The notes under the pieces are model-generated. The model was not told where the DNA came from. It did not search any database and saw nothing but the letters and a program-made list of their open reading frames with translations. A stretch of 64,000 nucleotides of DNA, taken from contig NC_044018.1 of assembly GCF_900496995.4 (NCBI RefSeq), positions 28,872,047-28,936,046 on the forward strand, in the 5' to 3' direction. This DNA is from Aquila chrysaetos chrysaetos. Taxonomy: Eukaryota; Chordata; Aves; Accipitriformes; Accipitridae. A program made the position numbers and the translations under genes. Positions 35,653 to 49,480 of this stretch are shown one piece after another (the stretch's first letter is position 1; the number at the start of each line of letters is the position of its first letter).

Positions 35653-38010
35653 TCAGAAGGGCAGCGTGTCCATGAAGATCTTGTCGACGATGGGCGGTGG
35701 TGGCACCAGGTCCTCCAGTTTCAGGTAGAAGATGCGCTGGAGGCCCTGGGTGCAGAGGCTGCGCAGCTCGGGCAGTTTGCCCAGCAGCTTGGAGAGGCAG
35801 CCGGGGCGGCCCGGCTCGGCCCCGGCCGCCGCCACGTGGTCCTTCAGGCAGCCCACGATGCGGTTCTGCAACTCCTCCACCCGCTTCGGCTCCTTCAGCC
35901 CGTGGCGGTCTGGGGAACACACGCGCGCGCAGAGGCGTGAGGCCAGGGTGATGGCCGCAGGGTGGGGAAGGGGACAGAGGCGGGGAAGGACCGGGCAGAG
36001 GGTCTCACCTGTGATGATGACGAGGGCGGCGAGGCAGGAGAAGGAGGGGACATCGACGTTCATGCGGTGCAGGCTCTGGGAGAACTCGAGGATGGCGTCG
36101 ATCCACTCGCCGAAGCCCCGCACGCACTGCAGGCGGTGCAGCACCACTCCGTTGCAGAAGATGAGTTTCCCTTCCTCCGGCTTGGAGCTGCGGGTACAAC
36201 CACACGTCACCCCAAACCGCACAGCCCCGGGCTCCCCGCTGCACCGCACCGTGCCGGGTCTTACCGGTACGCCAGGCGCAGGATGAAGAGCTCGAGGAAG
36301 GCTGACTCCAGCAGCAGGTCCTGGTCCTCCTTGGGCAGCTCGGCGAAGCCCTGGATCTTCTCAGCCCACTTGCGGATGACGTCCATGGAGCCGGTGAGCA
36401 GGTCGTAAAACTGCTGCACGTCCACCGAGTCCTCCTTCTCGAACTGGCACGGCACCGATTCCTGGAACTGCCATGGGAACGGGGTCAGGATCCGTCCTCG
36501 GCACAGCCCCGGGGAGGGCGCAGGATGGTACCGGTCCTACCTTGGAGTAGTCGAGCTTGGTGGCACTGGGGATGGAGTCGATGTGCGCCCGCACCAGGGA
36601 GGTGATGAGGCTGACGGGGGACGCATCTGGTGGCTGCTTGGGCTTGGAGGGCAGCCGGCCCCGCCGCCCCTTCAGGCTGTCGGTCCGGACCACTGCGGTG
36701 AGGGACGTGCAATGAGCGTGTGCGTCCTCAGCGCAGCCAGGTGGGCTGCAGAGTGGGGCCTCCCCACTCCTGCTGGGACCCCCCCCACCCCAGGATGGGA
36801 CCCCGGTACCTTCTTTGACCATGCCGACGGCCAGGCACTTCTGGAAGCGGCAGAACTGGCAGCGGTTCCTCCGCCGCTTATCCACGGGGCAGTCCTTGTT
36901 GGCCAGGCAGATGTACTTGGCGTTCTTCTGCACCGTGCGCTGCGGACGGGGAAGGAGCGGCCCAAGCTCAGCCCGGGGCACCAAGCCGCCGAACAAAAGC
37001 CCTTCTGTCCTCCCCCGTCTCCCGCTCCAACCCGGCATCCGGCTCCGCGTCCGTGGGGAGGGCTCCCGGGGCTGCGCTCCCTGCCCTGCTCCTCCCCAGG
37101 GTGACCCTCAGCATCCTCCCGCTGCTGCAAAGCACTGTGGGAAGATCCCGACAGTGGATCGGGGGGGGGGGGGGGGGGGGGGGGGCGGGGGGGGTGGTCC
37201 CTTACCTTGAAGAAGCCCTTGCAGCCCTCGCAGGTGCGCACGCCGTAGTGCTGGCAGGAGGCGTTGTCCCCGCAGACGGCGCAGCGACCCTCGCCCGCCC
37301 CGGGGCTGCGGGCCTTGGTGGGGGCCAGCGCCGGCCCCTCCAGCAGCGGCGAGGCGGGGGCCAGGGGCAGCCCGGCAAAGCCCCCGGGGGAGCCCTGGGC
37401 CAGGGCAAAGGCGTCCGTGTCCAGCAGCCGTGGGTCCAGGCGGGGCGAGGGGCCTGGTTGCCCCTTCAGGGTCCCGGGGGACCCGCCAGGGCTGGGTGCC
37501 GGGGGGGCCGAAGGTGAAGAAGGGGGGCTGCGACCCACCGCCCTTGGCCGGCTCAGCCCAGGGCCGCCCGCCGTCGTAGTTCGGTGGGGGCGAGTACGCC
37601 CCAAACGAGCCCTCCCAGCCCGGAGCTTGGGGCGGCTGGAAGCCCGGCGTGGCGGGCGAGGGGACGGAGCAGGGGCTGCCGTAACAGTCCGAGCCGCTGG
37701 AGGAGAGGGTCTCATCTGGCTGCCCGCCAAAGGCACCGGGGTAGCAGCCGTACACCTGGAAGTCCTCCAGCTTGAAGGCAGCGGCGGCGGTGGGCTGGCT
37801 GCCGGCCGGCAGCTGGTAGAGGAAGGCGTCGAACTCGCCGGCGTAGCCCTCCATGAAGGTGCTGAAGCTGGGCAGGGCAGGGGCGGCCGCCAGGTCTGCT
37901 CCGGCCACCTCCATGGGGAAACGGCCACCGTCGGGGCTCAGCAACTCTGTCGGGCAGCGTTCGCAGGGGCCGGCGCCCGCCGTGCCGTACTGCGCCTGGA
38001 TGCAGGGCAT
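35653..38010 (-). CDS. NR4A1: NR4A1 (Nur77/NGFI-B) orphan nuclear receptor
   Basis: Immediate-early transcription factor binding the NBRE as a monomer. Coding exons: 38010-37206, 36939-36810, 36692-36541, 36467-36265, 36187-36009, 35909-35653; about 574 aa (human 598). Start [10 protein letters not shown] as in the family. N-terminal transactivation region ([28 protein letters not shown]). DNA-binding domain [15 protein letters not shown] with P-box [28 protein letters not shown], then the T/A-box region [17 protein letters not shown]. Ligand-binding domain with [56 protein letters not shown] and C-terminus [20 protein letters not shown] ending DTLPF. One extra base in a G7 run at 37501-37507 (C7 on the coding strand) breaks the first coding exon between [10 protein letters not shown] and [10 protein letters not shown]; the rest reads through, so a base error is likely. 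NR4A2/3 excluded by sequence and neighbours. Confidence 0.97.
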
Positions 38011-38196
38011 CTCTGTGGGGAGAGCAGGGCGTCAGCGGGGACCCCACCGTCGTCCCTGCCCCCCGTGGCCCCTCCATCCCGGGCAGAGGATGGAGACGGG
38101 GTCAGAACCGTGGGGGCTTCCCCAGGATCCCCCTCGTGCTGGAGCCAGACCCTCCGAGCCCCTGGCCGCCCGGTAGCGGCCACCGCCGTCCCCGGG

Positions 38197-38586
38197 AAAG
38201 GTCACACCGCAGCCAACAGGCGCAAAGGACATTGCCCAAAACGCTGGCTTAGCAAAGCCACCGAAAGGGAAGGAGGGAGGAATGTGGCCGGTGGATTCCC
38301 AAGCCCCGGGGCTGGCCGGGGAAAGCCGAAGCCTGGGCTGAACCAGGGCTCAAGGGTCCGACTCCCCCCACCACCCGTTTCGGAGCCCTTTGGAAAAGCA
38401 AAACGCAGCCAGACCCGCCGGCTGTGGCGGGCAGAGGAGCCCACCCTGCAGCCCCTCGGCACTGTGGCACAGATCTGGCCCCACCTAAGACGTAACAGGA
38501 GTCCCGGGTCCAGCTGAAAGCCAAGCCAGAAGTGACCCTGATGGCAAGACGATAATGTAATTCATCTCGCAGACCTTTAAAGGTCA
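38197..38586 (+). promoter_or_regulatory. Two perfect NBRE sites in the NR4A1 first intron
   Basis: AAAGGTCA, the known monomer site of NR4A receptors, occurs at 38197-38204 and 38579-38586. Both are followed by CACCGC, giving an identical 14-mer AAAGGTCACACCGC. The second copy is also half of a near-palindrome GACCTTTAAAGGTC. They lie 0.2-0.6 kb upstream of the first coding exon of NR4A1 itself, so feedback control by the gene's own product is a reasonable inference. Confidence 0.5.
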
Positions 38587-38959
38587 CACCGCCCCTGGCC
38601 CCCATCCGCCGAAGCCCCGGCACGGCACGGCTGCCAGCTCACCTGCCGGCCCCCGGCTTCCCCCCAGCCAAGTCTGGGCGGCTTTTGCTGGTGCCCAGAA
38701 AGCCGATACCCATCTGGGGAGCCGGGTTTAAAAATACCCAGCGTGGGTCCAGCCCTGGCACCCACAGAGTGGCACCAGCCCCCAGCCCACTCCCGGTGCC
38801 CCAGTGGGGTTTGTGTCCATCTGCCGGGGACCAGGGCCATGCCAGGCTCAGATGGTGGGTTCAGAGGGGATGGTGACCCCCCCAGCTGCCCCCTGTCCCC
38901 ACACGCAACCAGGGGACACGAGGCCACACTGGGGACATGGCAGCGGGGGACAGCGGCTC

Positions 38960-39260
38960 TGCTGGCGGCAGCTTTCCTTGCTTGCATGCAAATCCCAGCT
39001 GAAAATTGCCGGCCGGGCTATGCAAAGCCTCGACCCTTCCTGCGGTCCCGGCGTGGGGTTTGCCTGGAAGCAGCAGGCAGCACCCAGTGCGGTCACCGCT
39101 TCCTTATTCATCTGCTTTTGCCCTCACCCGCTCGCTGGTGGCAGCTGGGGTCCCCCCTGCCACGAACCCCCCCGGGGGACAGGGCACAAATTCCCGCAGC
39201 GGCCCCAGCGCTGCCCACGGCCCGGGCAGTAATTACAGATTCCTCGTTTGGGAGTACAGG
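38960..39260. promoter_or_regulatory. Candidate intronic enhancer of NR4A1 (octamer, homeobox-type sites)
   Basis: An A/T-containing island in GC-rich intron 1. It holds a perfect octamer ATGCAAAT at 38986-38993, a one-mismatch octamer TATGCAAAG near 39019, CTTATTCATCTGC near 39105 and GTAATTACAG near 39229. Density of developmental-factor type motifs suggests an enhancer; conservation was not testable. Confidence 0.35.
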
Positions 39261-40469
39261 CAGCTGCCCGTGTCCGGGCTCGGAGGCCAATGCCCGCGTG
39301 GGCTGGTGGAAGCCCCTGGCACCGGGCCCTGAGCGGGCAAGAGCAGCCGGCAGTGCCGGGGGCGGGTAACGCTGCCCACCTCCCTGCTGGCACCTGCTGC
39401 CTTGCCTTGCCAAAATGCAGCCGCTGCCAGGCCTGCCGGGGCAGCGGGGGGGCTTGCCTGCGCTGTGCTGCCTGCAAGGCAATGTCCCCGCTGCTGCCCG
39501 CACCACAGTGTCCCCGCTGCTGCCTACACAGTCCTGCCTACACCGTGCTGCCCGCTCCGGCTCCGTGACCGCTCTTGCTCGGGGCTCCCGGGGTGATGGC
39601 CGGTTTGGGGGTGGCTTTGCCCCCCGCAGTCCCCGGGCTCTCCCTGGCTGCAGTCGGATCCCGTGGGGGGAGTCCCGGGACCGGGGACCAGCCCGGCTCC
39701 GGCCCCATAGCCCAGTACGGCTGGGGACAGCCCCGAGAAACGGCTCCTGGTCCCGCACGGCTCCTCCCGGAGCCCGGCGTCGGGTTTTCCCCGGGACCCC
39801 CAGGACCGGGACCCCTCGCTCTGCCAGCCCGCTCTCCCCGGTGCTACCGGGTACCCCCGAGTGCCAGCACCGCCCGGCGCACACAGCCCGGTCCCTTTCA
39901 CCGGGACCCCTGGCTCCCTCCGATGCCACCGGGACGCCCGACTCCATGCACTTTGCAAGACGCCCACCGACCTGAGCCCCCGGTGCTACGGGGACACCCG
40001 ACCCGGTTCCTTCTGCTGCAGCCGGGACGCCCCGACCCGGCTCCCCTCCCCGGTGCCGCCCGGGACGCCCCGACCCGGCTCCCCTCCCCGGTGCCGCCGG
40101 GACGCCCCGACCCCATGCACTATGCAGAACGTCCGCCGCGACTCGCCTCCGCTACCACCGGTTCTCCCCGGTGCCACCGGGGACTCCCGACCCGGCTCCC
40201 CCCCGGTGCCACCCGTGACACCCTACTCCATACCCTTTGCAGGACGCCCACCGCTCTGAGCCCCCGGTATCACCGGGACACCCAACCCCTTGCACCTCCC
40301 GGTGCGCGCACCCCACAATCCCCGGTACCCCCGGGACATCCCGCGTCCCGGTGCCCCCCCGACCCGGTCCACCACAGCCCGCTAGCCTCCCGTACCCGGG
40401 TACCGGCGCGGCGGTGCTCCGGTTCCCGCTCCGGTTCCCGCTGCCGCCGCCGCCGCTGCGCGGGCTCCG

Positions 40470-40690
40470 CCGGGCTCCGGCCCCGCCACTACTTTCTCTT
40501 AAGCGCTCGGTGACGCGCGGGGCGGCGCGCGGGCCCGTGACGCACGGCGGCGCCGTAGAAGGCGCGGGGGGGGGGCGGTTCCGGCGGGGGCGCGGCCGTG
40601 ACGCACGCGGGGTTCCATTGACGCAACCGCGGCGCCCGCGCTAAAAATACCCCCTCGGCCCTGGCTAAAAATAGCGCGGGCGCCCCCCGC
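40470..40690 (-). promoter_or_regulatory. NR4A1: NR4A1 immediate-early promoter
   Basis: Reading upstream from the probable start near 40470: TGACGCGC at 40511; three TGACGCA (TGCGTCA on the coding strand) at 40538, 40599 and 40619; then two MEF2 boxes, CTAAAAATAC at 40641-40650 and CTAAAAATAG at 40665-40674. Rodent Nur77 promoters are known to carry several TGCGTCA AP-1-like elements and, further out, a pair of MEF2 sites that mediate calcium induction; the same set in the same order is seen here. A donor near 40403 would end the non-coding first exon. Confidence 0.8.
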
Positions 40691-40929
40691 ACCTCCCCCC
40701 CCCCCCCCATTCTCCCCTCCCCGGGGCTCCCGGGGCCGCCGGCGGGGGACGGGGGGGGGGGGACACGGGACGGGGCACACGGGGGAGGGAGGCCCCGGTG
40801 TTGGCACCGGGATGGGCAGAGGCGGCAGCAGGACCCGGGGCCCTCCCGGGGTCGGTATATCCCCGGTGCCCCCTGTTCTCGGTGCCCCTTCGGTGGCGGT
40901 ATCCCCGGGGTCGGTACCCCCGGTGCTGG

Positions 40930-42070
40930 CATCCCCCGGGGCCTCCATCCCCGGGACCCCCTTGGTGCCGGTATCTCCGGTGCCCCCATCCCCGGGACCC
41001 CCTTGGTGCAGCTATCCCCGGTGCCCCCATCCCCGGGACCCCCTTGGCGCCGGTATCTCTGGTGCCGGTATCTCCGGTGCCCCCAAGCCCGGCACCCCCT
41101 TGGCGCCGGTATCTCTGATGCCGGTATCTCCGGTGCCCCCATCCCCGGGACCCCCTTGGTGCCGGTATCTCCGGTGCCCCCATCCCCGGGACCCCCTTGG
41201 TGCAGCTATCCCCGGTGCCCCCATCCCCGGCACCCCCTTGGCGCCGGTATCTCTGGTGCCGGTATCTCCGGTGCCCCCAAGCCCGGCACCCCCTTGGCGC
41301 CGGTATCTCTGATGCCGGTATCTCCGGTGCCCCCATCCCCGGGACCCCCTTAGTGCCGGTATCTCCGGTGCTCCCACCCCCGGCACCCCCTTGGTGCCGG
41401 AATCTCCGGTGCCCCCATCCCCGGGACCCCCTTGGCGCCGGTATCTCCGGTGCCCCCATCCCCGGGACCCCCTTGGTGCCGGTATCTCCGGTGCCCCCAT
41501 CCCCGGGACCCCCTTGGTGCAGCTATCCCCGGTGCCCCCATCCCCGGGACCCCTTGGCGCCGGTATCTCTGGTGCCGGTATCTCCGGTGCCCCCAAGCCC
41601 GGCACCCCCTTGGCGCCGGTATCTCTGATGCCGGTATCTCCGGTGCCCCCATCCCCGGCACCCCCTTGGTGCCGGTATCTCCGGTGCCCCCATCCCCGGG
41701 ACCCCCTTGGTGCAGCTATCCCCGGTGCCCCCATCCCCGGCACCCCCTTGGCGCCGGTATCTCTGGTGCCGGTATCTCTGGTGCCGGTATCTCTGGTGCC
41801 CCCAAGCCCGGCACCCCCTTGGCGCCGGTATCTCCTGTGCCTCCATCCCCGGCACCCCCTTGGTGCCGGTATCTCCGGTGCCCCCATCCCCGGGACCCCC
41901 TTGGTGCCGGTACCTCCGGTGTCCCCATCCCCGGGGACCCCCTTGGCGCCGGTATCTCCGGTGCCCCCATCCCCGGGACCCCCTTGGTGCCGGTATCTCC
42001 GGTGCCCCCATCCCCGGGACCCCCTTGGTGCCGGTATCTCCGGTGCCCCCATCCCCGGTACCGGTATCTG
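40930..42070. repeat. VNTR, 41-bp unit, about 250 bp upstream of the NR4A1 promoter
   Basis: Around two dozen tandem copies of GCCCCCATCCCCGGGACCCC plus CTTGGTGCCGGTATCTCCGGT (41 bp; for example copies starting at 41411, 41452 and 41493). Variant copies carry an extra GCCGGTATCTCTGGT-type step or a GTGCAGCTATCC ending, and these recur at intervals, so there is higher-order structure. Each frame visits all three phases of the unit and none has a stop, which creates 300-590-codon open frames on both strands that are not genes. Confidence 0.93.
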
Positions 42071-42409
42071 CGGTGCCCTCTCAAGTGCTGGCATCCCCGG
42101 AGCCCCCATCCCCGGTGCTCTCCCGTATCCCCGGTGCCGGTACCCCCGGTCTCCTCCCCGGGTGCAGGGTACACGCGGGGTCCCGCCGGGGGGGGGGGCG
42201 GGGGGGCTGCCACCCTCCTCCGGCGGGACCCCGCGTGTCCCCCCCCCCGCGCCCGGTCCCGGCGGGGAGACCCTGGCCGGGGCGATGGAAAGAACGGCGG
42301 CTGCTGGCGGGCGCCCAGCGCCGGGAACACCGCCCGCGGGCTGGAAAGATGAGCTCAGCCCGTGCGGGGCCGGGCCGGGCCGGCGGGAGGGCGAGGGATG
42401 GGTGGGGAA

Positions 42410-42595
42410 GGGTCCCGGTACTCTCCGGTACCCCCCCGTACCCCCTCCCGGTACCTCCCCGGTACCCCCGCCGGTACCACTCCGGTACCCCCTCCCCGGC
42501 ACCCTCCGGTACCACTCCGGTACCCCCCGGTACCCCCTCCCCGGTACTCTCCGGTACCACCCCGGTACCCTCGCCGGTACCCGCTTCCAGGGGCG
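42410..42595. repeat. CCGGTACC-rich short tandem repeat
   Basis: Repeated CCGGTACCCCCTCCCCGGTA and CCGGTACCACT steps of about 10-21 bp, next to the larger VNTR. The palindromic GGTACC core occurs about ten times. Confidence 0.75.
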
Positions 42596-42939
42596 AACCG
42601 GGGGTCTTAGGGGACCCGGCCCGCCGTGCCCGGTGGTCCCCCCCGAGCTGCCATCCCCGTTAGTGCCACCAGCAATGCCAGCCTTCGGCAACGTCCCCCC
42701 CCCCGTTAGTGCCCCCCCCCCGGCCCCGCGAGGGGCGGCGAGGGGGGAAGCCCGACACCGGAGGGGACCGGGGGGCTGCGGCACCGGGGGTCCGGGGGGG
42801 TGGGGGTACGGGGGGTACCGGGGGTAACGGGCCGGGACCGGGCGCCGTCACCGCCTCCTCCCGCCGCCCGTTACCTCGCCCCGGTCCCGGCTGCCGCCGC
42901 CGCGAGGCCCCGCTCGCCGGCCGCCCCAGGCGGGGGCCC

Positions 42940-42947
42940 CGTGACGT
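42940..42947. promoter_or_regulatory. Palindromic CRE (TGACGTCA) in an upstream CpG island
   Basis: Full cAMP-response element TGACGTCA in a CpG island (about 42680-43080), with a CRE half site CTGACGTCC 18 bp further on. It lies 2.4 kb upstream of the proximal NR4A1 promoter, beyond the VNTR. It could mark a distal NR4A1 promoter or enhancer; no exon could be tied to it. Confidence 0.4.
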
Positions 42948-43079
42948 CACACCTGGCCGCTGACGTCCCCGGGATCCCGCGGCATCACCGGGGCCGCCTC
43001 CGCGGGGGATCCCCCGGGCTCGACCGGGACCTACGGGGGTCCCCGCACACCGCGAGAGGTGCTGTCGGTACCGGGGCTC

Positions 43080-45000
43080 GGCCCGGGGCAAACCGGGGGT
43101 GGGGGTACAGCTGGTGTTAGCCCGGGGGTACGGCCAGGAGCCCCGGGGGAAAGGTCAGGCTGGGGGTCCCGGAGCCGATGGGGGTCCCAAAGCCCCTGGG
43201 GTCACAGAGAGTGGCCGGTGACAGCCCCCTTGCACCCCCCGCTCGGTGGCCGAGCTGGCAACGGTGCTGCCGGCGGCAGAAGGGTGACACCGGCAGCCCC
43301 CGCACCCGGGATTAGCTGTACCCCGGGAGAGGCCGCGGGGCCCAGGCCGGCTCCGGGGGAGGAAACCGAAGCCCGGTCACCGCTGCAAGGCCACGGGGGT
43401 GTGCGGGGGGAGTCCCGGCTCACACCGGCCCTGGTGTGCCGGATCCACCCCAACACCCCGGTGAGGACATGGGGACACGCTGGCCACCAGCCAGCCCTTC
43501 CCGTTGCCCCCAGGACCCGTGTGGTTGGGGCTGGGTGGGCGTCAGGGGACTGCAGGGTGCCCACGGGCTGGGTGGGCATCAGGGGACTGCAGGGTGCCCA
43601 CGGGCCAGGCGGTGATTGCAGGGTGCCCACGGGCCGGTGCTGGCTCCCTGCCCTGGACCTATATTTGTCGGTAATGACAGGCTGCTCCCGGGCGTTCCCG
43701 GGCCGTACCCCGCAGCCTCGGCCCCACCGGCACTGCCCGGCTCAGCCGGTGCCATGCGTGACCCCGGTGTCCAGCCGGTGCCTGCCCAGCCCCGGGCACA
43801 CGCAGCTTCAGCTCGGGGCTAAAAAAAGCTCCGTGTGGGGTGGCAGCTGCTGCGGTGGGGGGGGGGTCCCGTGACGGGGACGGGGTGCCCCGATCCTGGC
43901 AGCGTGCGGGCGGGTGCTGTGAGCCGGGGCTGCGAGCGTGGCCCCGTGAGCCAGACCATAAATGTCCAAGCACGGAGCCGTCCTGGAACGGGGACAAGGC
44001 AGGAGAGCGGTGGGGAACCGGCCAGGGCCCCACGCACACGCGCAGGCACACGGCACACACGTGTGCACATGCAGCCCTGCAGCATGCACACACATGCAGC
44101 TCTGTAGCATACACACGTGCAACACTCGTGTGCGCACGCAGCCCTGCAGCACACACGCCCAGCACACGTACACCCACGGCCCTGTGATTCTCATCCCCAA
44201 AATCTCCGGCAGACCCCCCTGGGGTCTGTGGGGGGGCTGACCCATGGCCAGACACCCTGGGCCCTGGCTGTGGGGTGCAGGAGCTCAGAGTTGGGGGTCC
44301 CCAGAGCCCCCCAAACACGCAATGGCCCAGCCAGGGACGGTCACAAGCCAGTGGGGAAACTGAGGCACGGAGCCTGCGGCAGAGGGCTGGGGGCTCTCGG
44401 TGCTCACATAGAGCGTTCGTACAAGGCCACCCCCGTGCAAGGGAATCCCCGTGCAAGGCCACCCCTGTGCACCCGTGGGTGCTTGCTGCAGCAGCTGGGG
44501 GGGGGGGCTCTGTCGTCTCCCCCGCCAAGGCCTTTGGATGCTGCTTCAGCGGGACTGAGGGCCAACGGGGCAGGGAATGGGGTGGGGGGGGACCCCGGTG
44601 CCCATCCTGCTCCCCGTGGGCACCCCGGCCCCCGGCAGCCGGAAGGTCTCGGGTGGGACCCGCTTCCCGCCGGCTGCTGGAGGAAGCCGGGCAGGAAAAG
44701 CCTGGCTGGGGCCCCGCAACACCGGGACACGGCCCACGGCACCGGGAGCTGTGGTGGGTGGGGGGACACGGGTGTCCCCAGGAGCCCACGCGAGGTCCGA
44801 GGTGACGTCGGTCACCCCAGGGCCTTCCCGCCTGGAGGTCCAGCCGGCAGGCGGGAGGGCAAAGGGGGAAGCACGGGGGCCGAGGGGGGCTGCAGCCCGG
44901 TGGGCTCCCCCAGGGGACATGGACCCCCCCCCCCCCCCCAACCAGCCTGTCGCCATCCCCACGGGATCTGTTCCCCCCCCCCCACCCCAGTCACAGCCAC
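43080..45000. other. Intergenic spacer, NR4A1 upstream to TAMALIN 3' end
   Basis: GC-rich, no gene recognised. A serum-response-like box CCTATATTTG lies near 43658, ACCATAAATGTCC near 43965, and a CA/CG-rich purine-pyrimidine stretch at 44030-44175 (CACACGTGTGCACATGCAG). Small GTGCAAGGCCACCCC repeats occur at 44420-44475. Confidence 0.45.
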
Positions 45001-45380
45001 ACGCCGCTGCAAAAAGTCTCTGTATTGGTGAGCGCCGAGCGCGCCGGCGCGGTACAAAAGCCCCCGGGGTGGCGGGGAGGCAGGACCCCTGTGGCCCCCC
45101 GAGCTGGGGGGCACGCAGGGCCCCCCGCCGTGCCCCCCCAGTAAGGAGGGCACCGATTCCTGAGATGAGCGGTGGCTTCGCGAGCTGCCTTGGGGAGGGT
45201 CCCCGCGTGTCCGTCCCTCAGTGCCGTGACCCCCACGGCCTGGGGGGGGGGCCGAGCCGGGACCCCCGGGGCTGACCCCGAGTTCCTTCCAGCGGCCCCC
45301 GGGGAGGGGAGGGGGGCACGCAGCCCCTTGTAATAAATAAATAAATAGGCCTGGGGGGGGGGGCCAGCGGTGCCCCCCAG
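45001..45380 (-). other. TAMALIN: TAMALIN 3' UTR
   Basis: Sequence downstream of the TAMALIN stop. A (TAAA)n-type run (AATAAATAAATAAATA) at about 45331-45348 gives no AATAAA on the minus strand; a weak variant AATACA (plus-strand TGTATT near 45020) may be the cleavage signal. The end point is uncertain. Confidence 0.4.
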
Positions 45381-49291
<3,911 letters not shown>

Positions 49292-49480
49292 GGCCGGGCC
49301 GCGCCGCTCTGCGCGCCGCTATATCTGCCCTCGGGGGAGGCGGGGCCAGCGCTAGACACGCCCCTCCATTTGGGAGAACACACCCCTTTCTATGCCTAAC
49401 CACGCCCCGTTATGCTCTAAACTCCGCCCCCGTTACGGTAAGCCCCGCCCCGCATCGCCCCAGCCCGGGCTCAGGTCCGG
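49292..49480 (-). promoter_or_regulatory. TAMALIN: TAMALIN promoter region
   Basis: CpG-rich flank of the ATG exon. CTATATCTG at 49319 gives a TATA-like GATATAG on the coding strand, but it is only about 30 bp from the ATG, so it is more likely within or beside the leader than a working TATA box. Several CCACGCCCC/CCCCGCCC boxes at 49360-49460 could bind Sp/KLF factors. Confidence 0.4.

Noticed and set aside
40930-42070. CRISPR-like regular repeats
   Set aside because: Units are directly contiguous without unique spacers, and the genome is vertebrate; this is a VNTR.
41012-42784. 590-codon minus-strand frame and several 300-480-codon plus-strand frames
   Set aside because: All are translations of the 41-bp VNTR, which has no stop in any phase; similar peptides appear in every frame, as expected for a repeat and not for a gene.
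45331-45348. AATAAATAAATAAATA as the TAMALIN poly(A) signal
   Set aside because: The hexamer is on the plus strand, whereas TAMALIN is transcribed from the minus strand.
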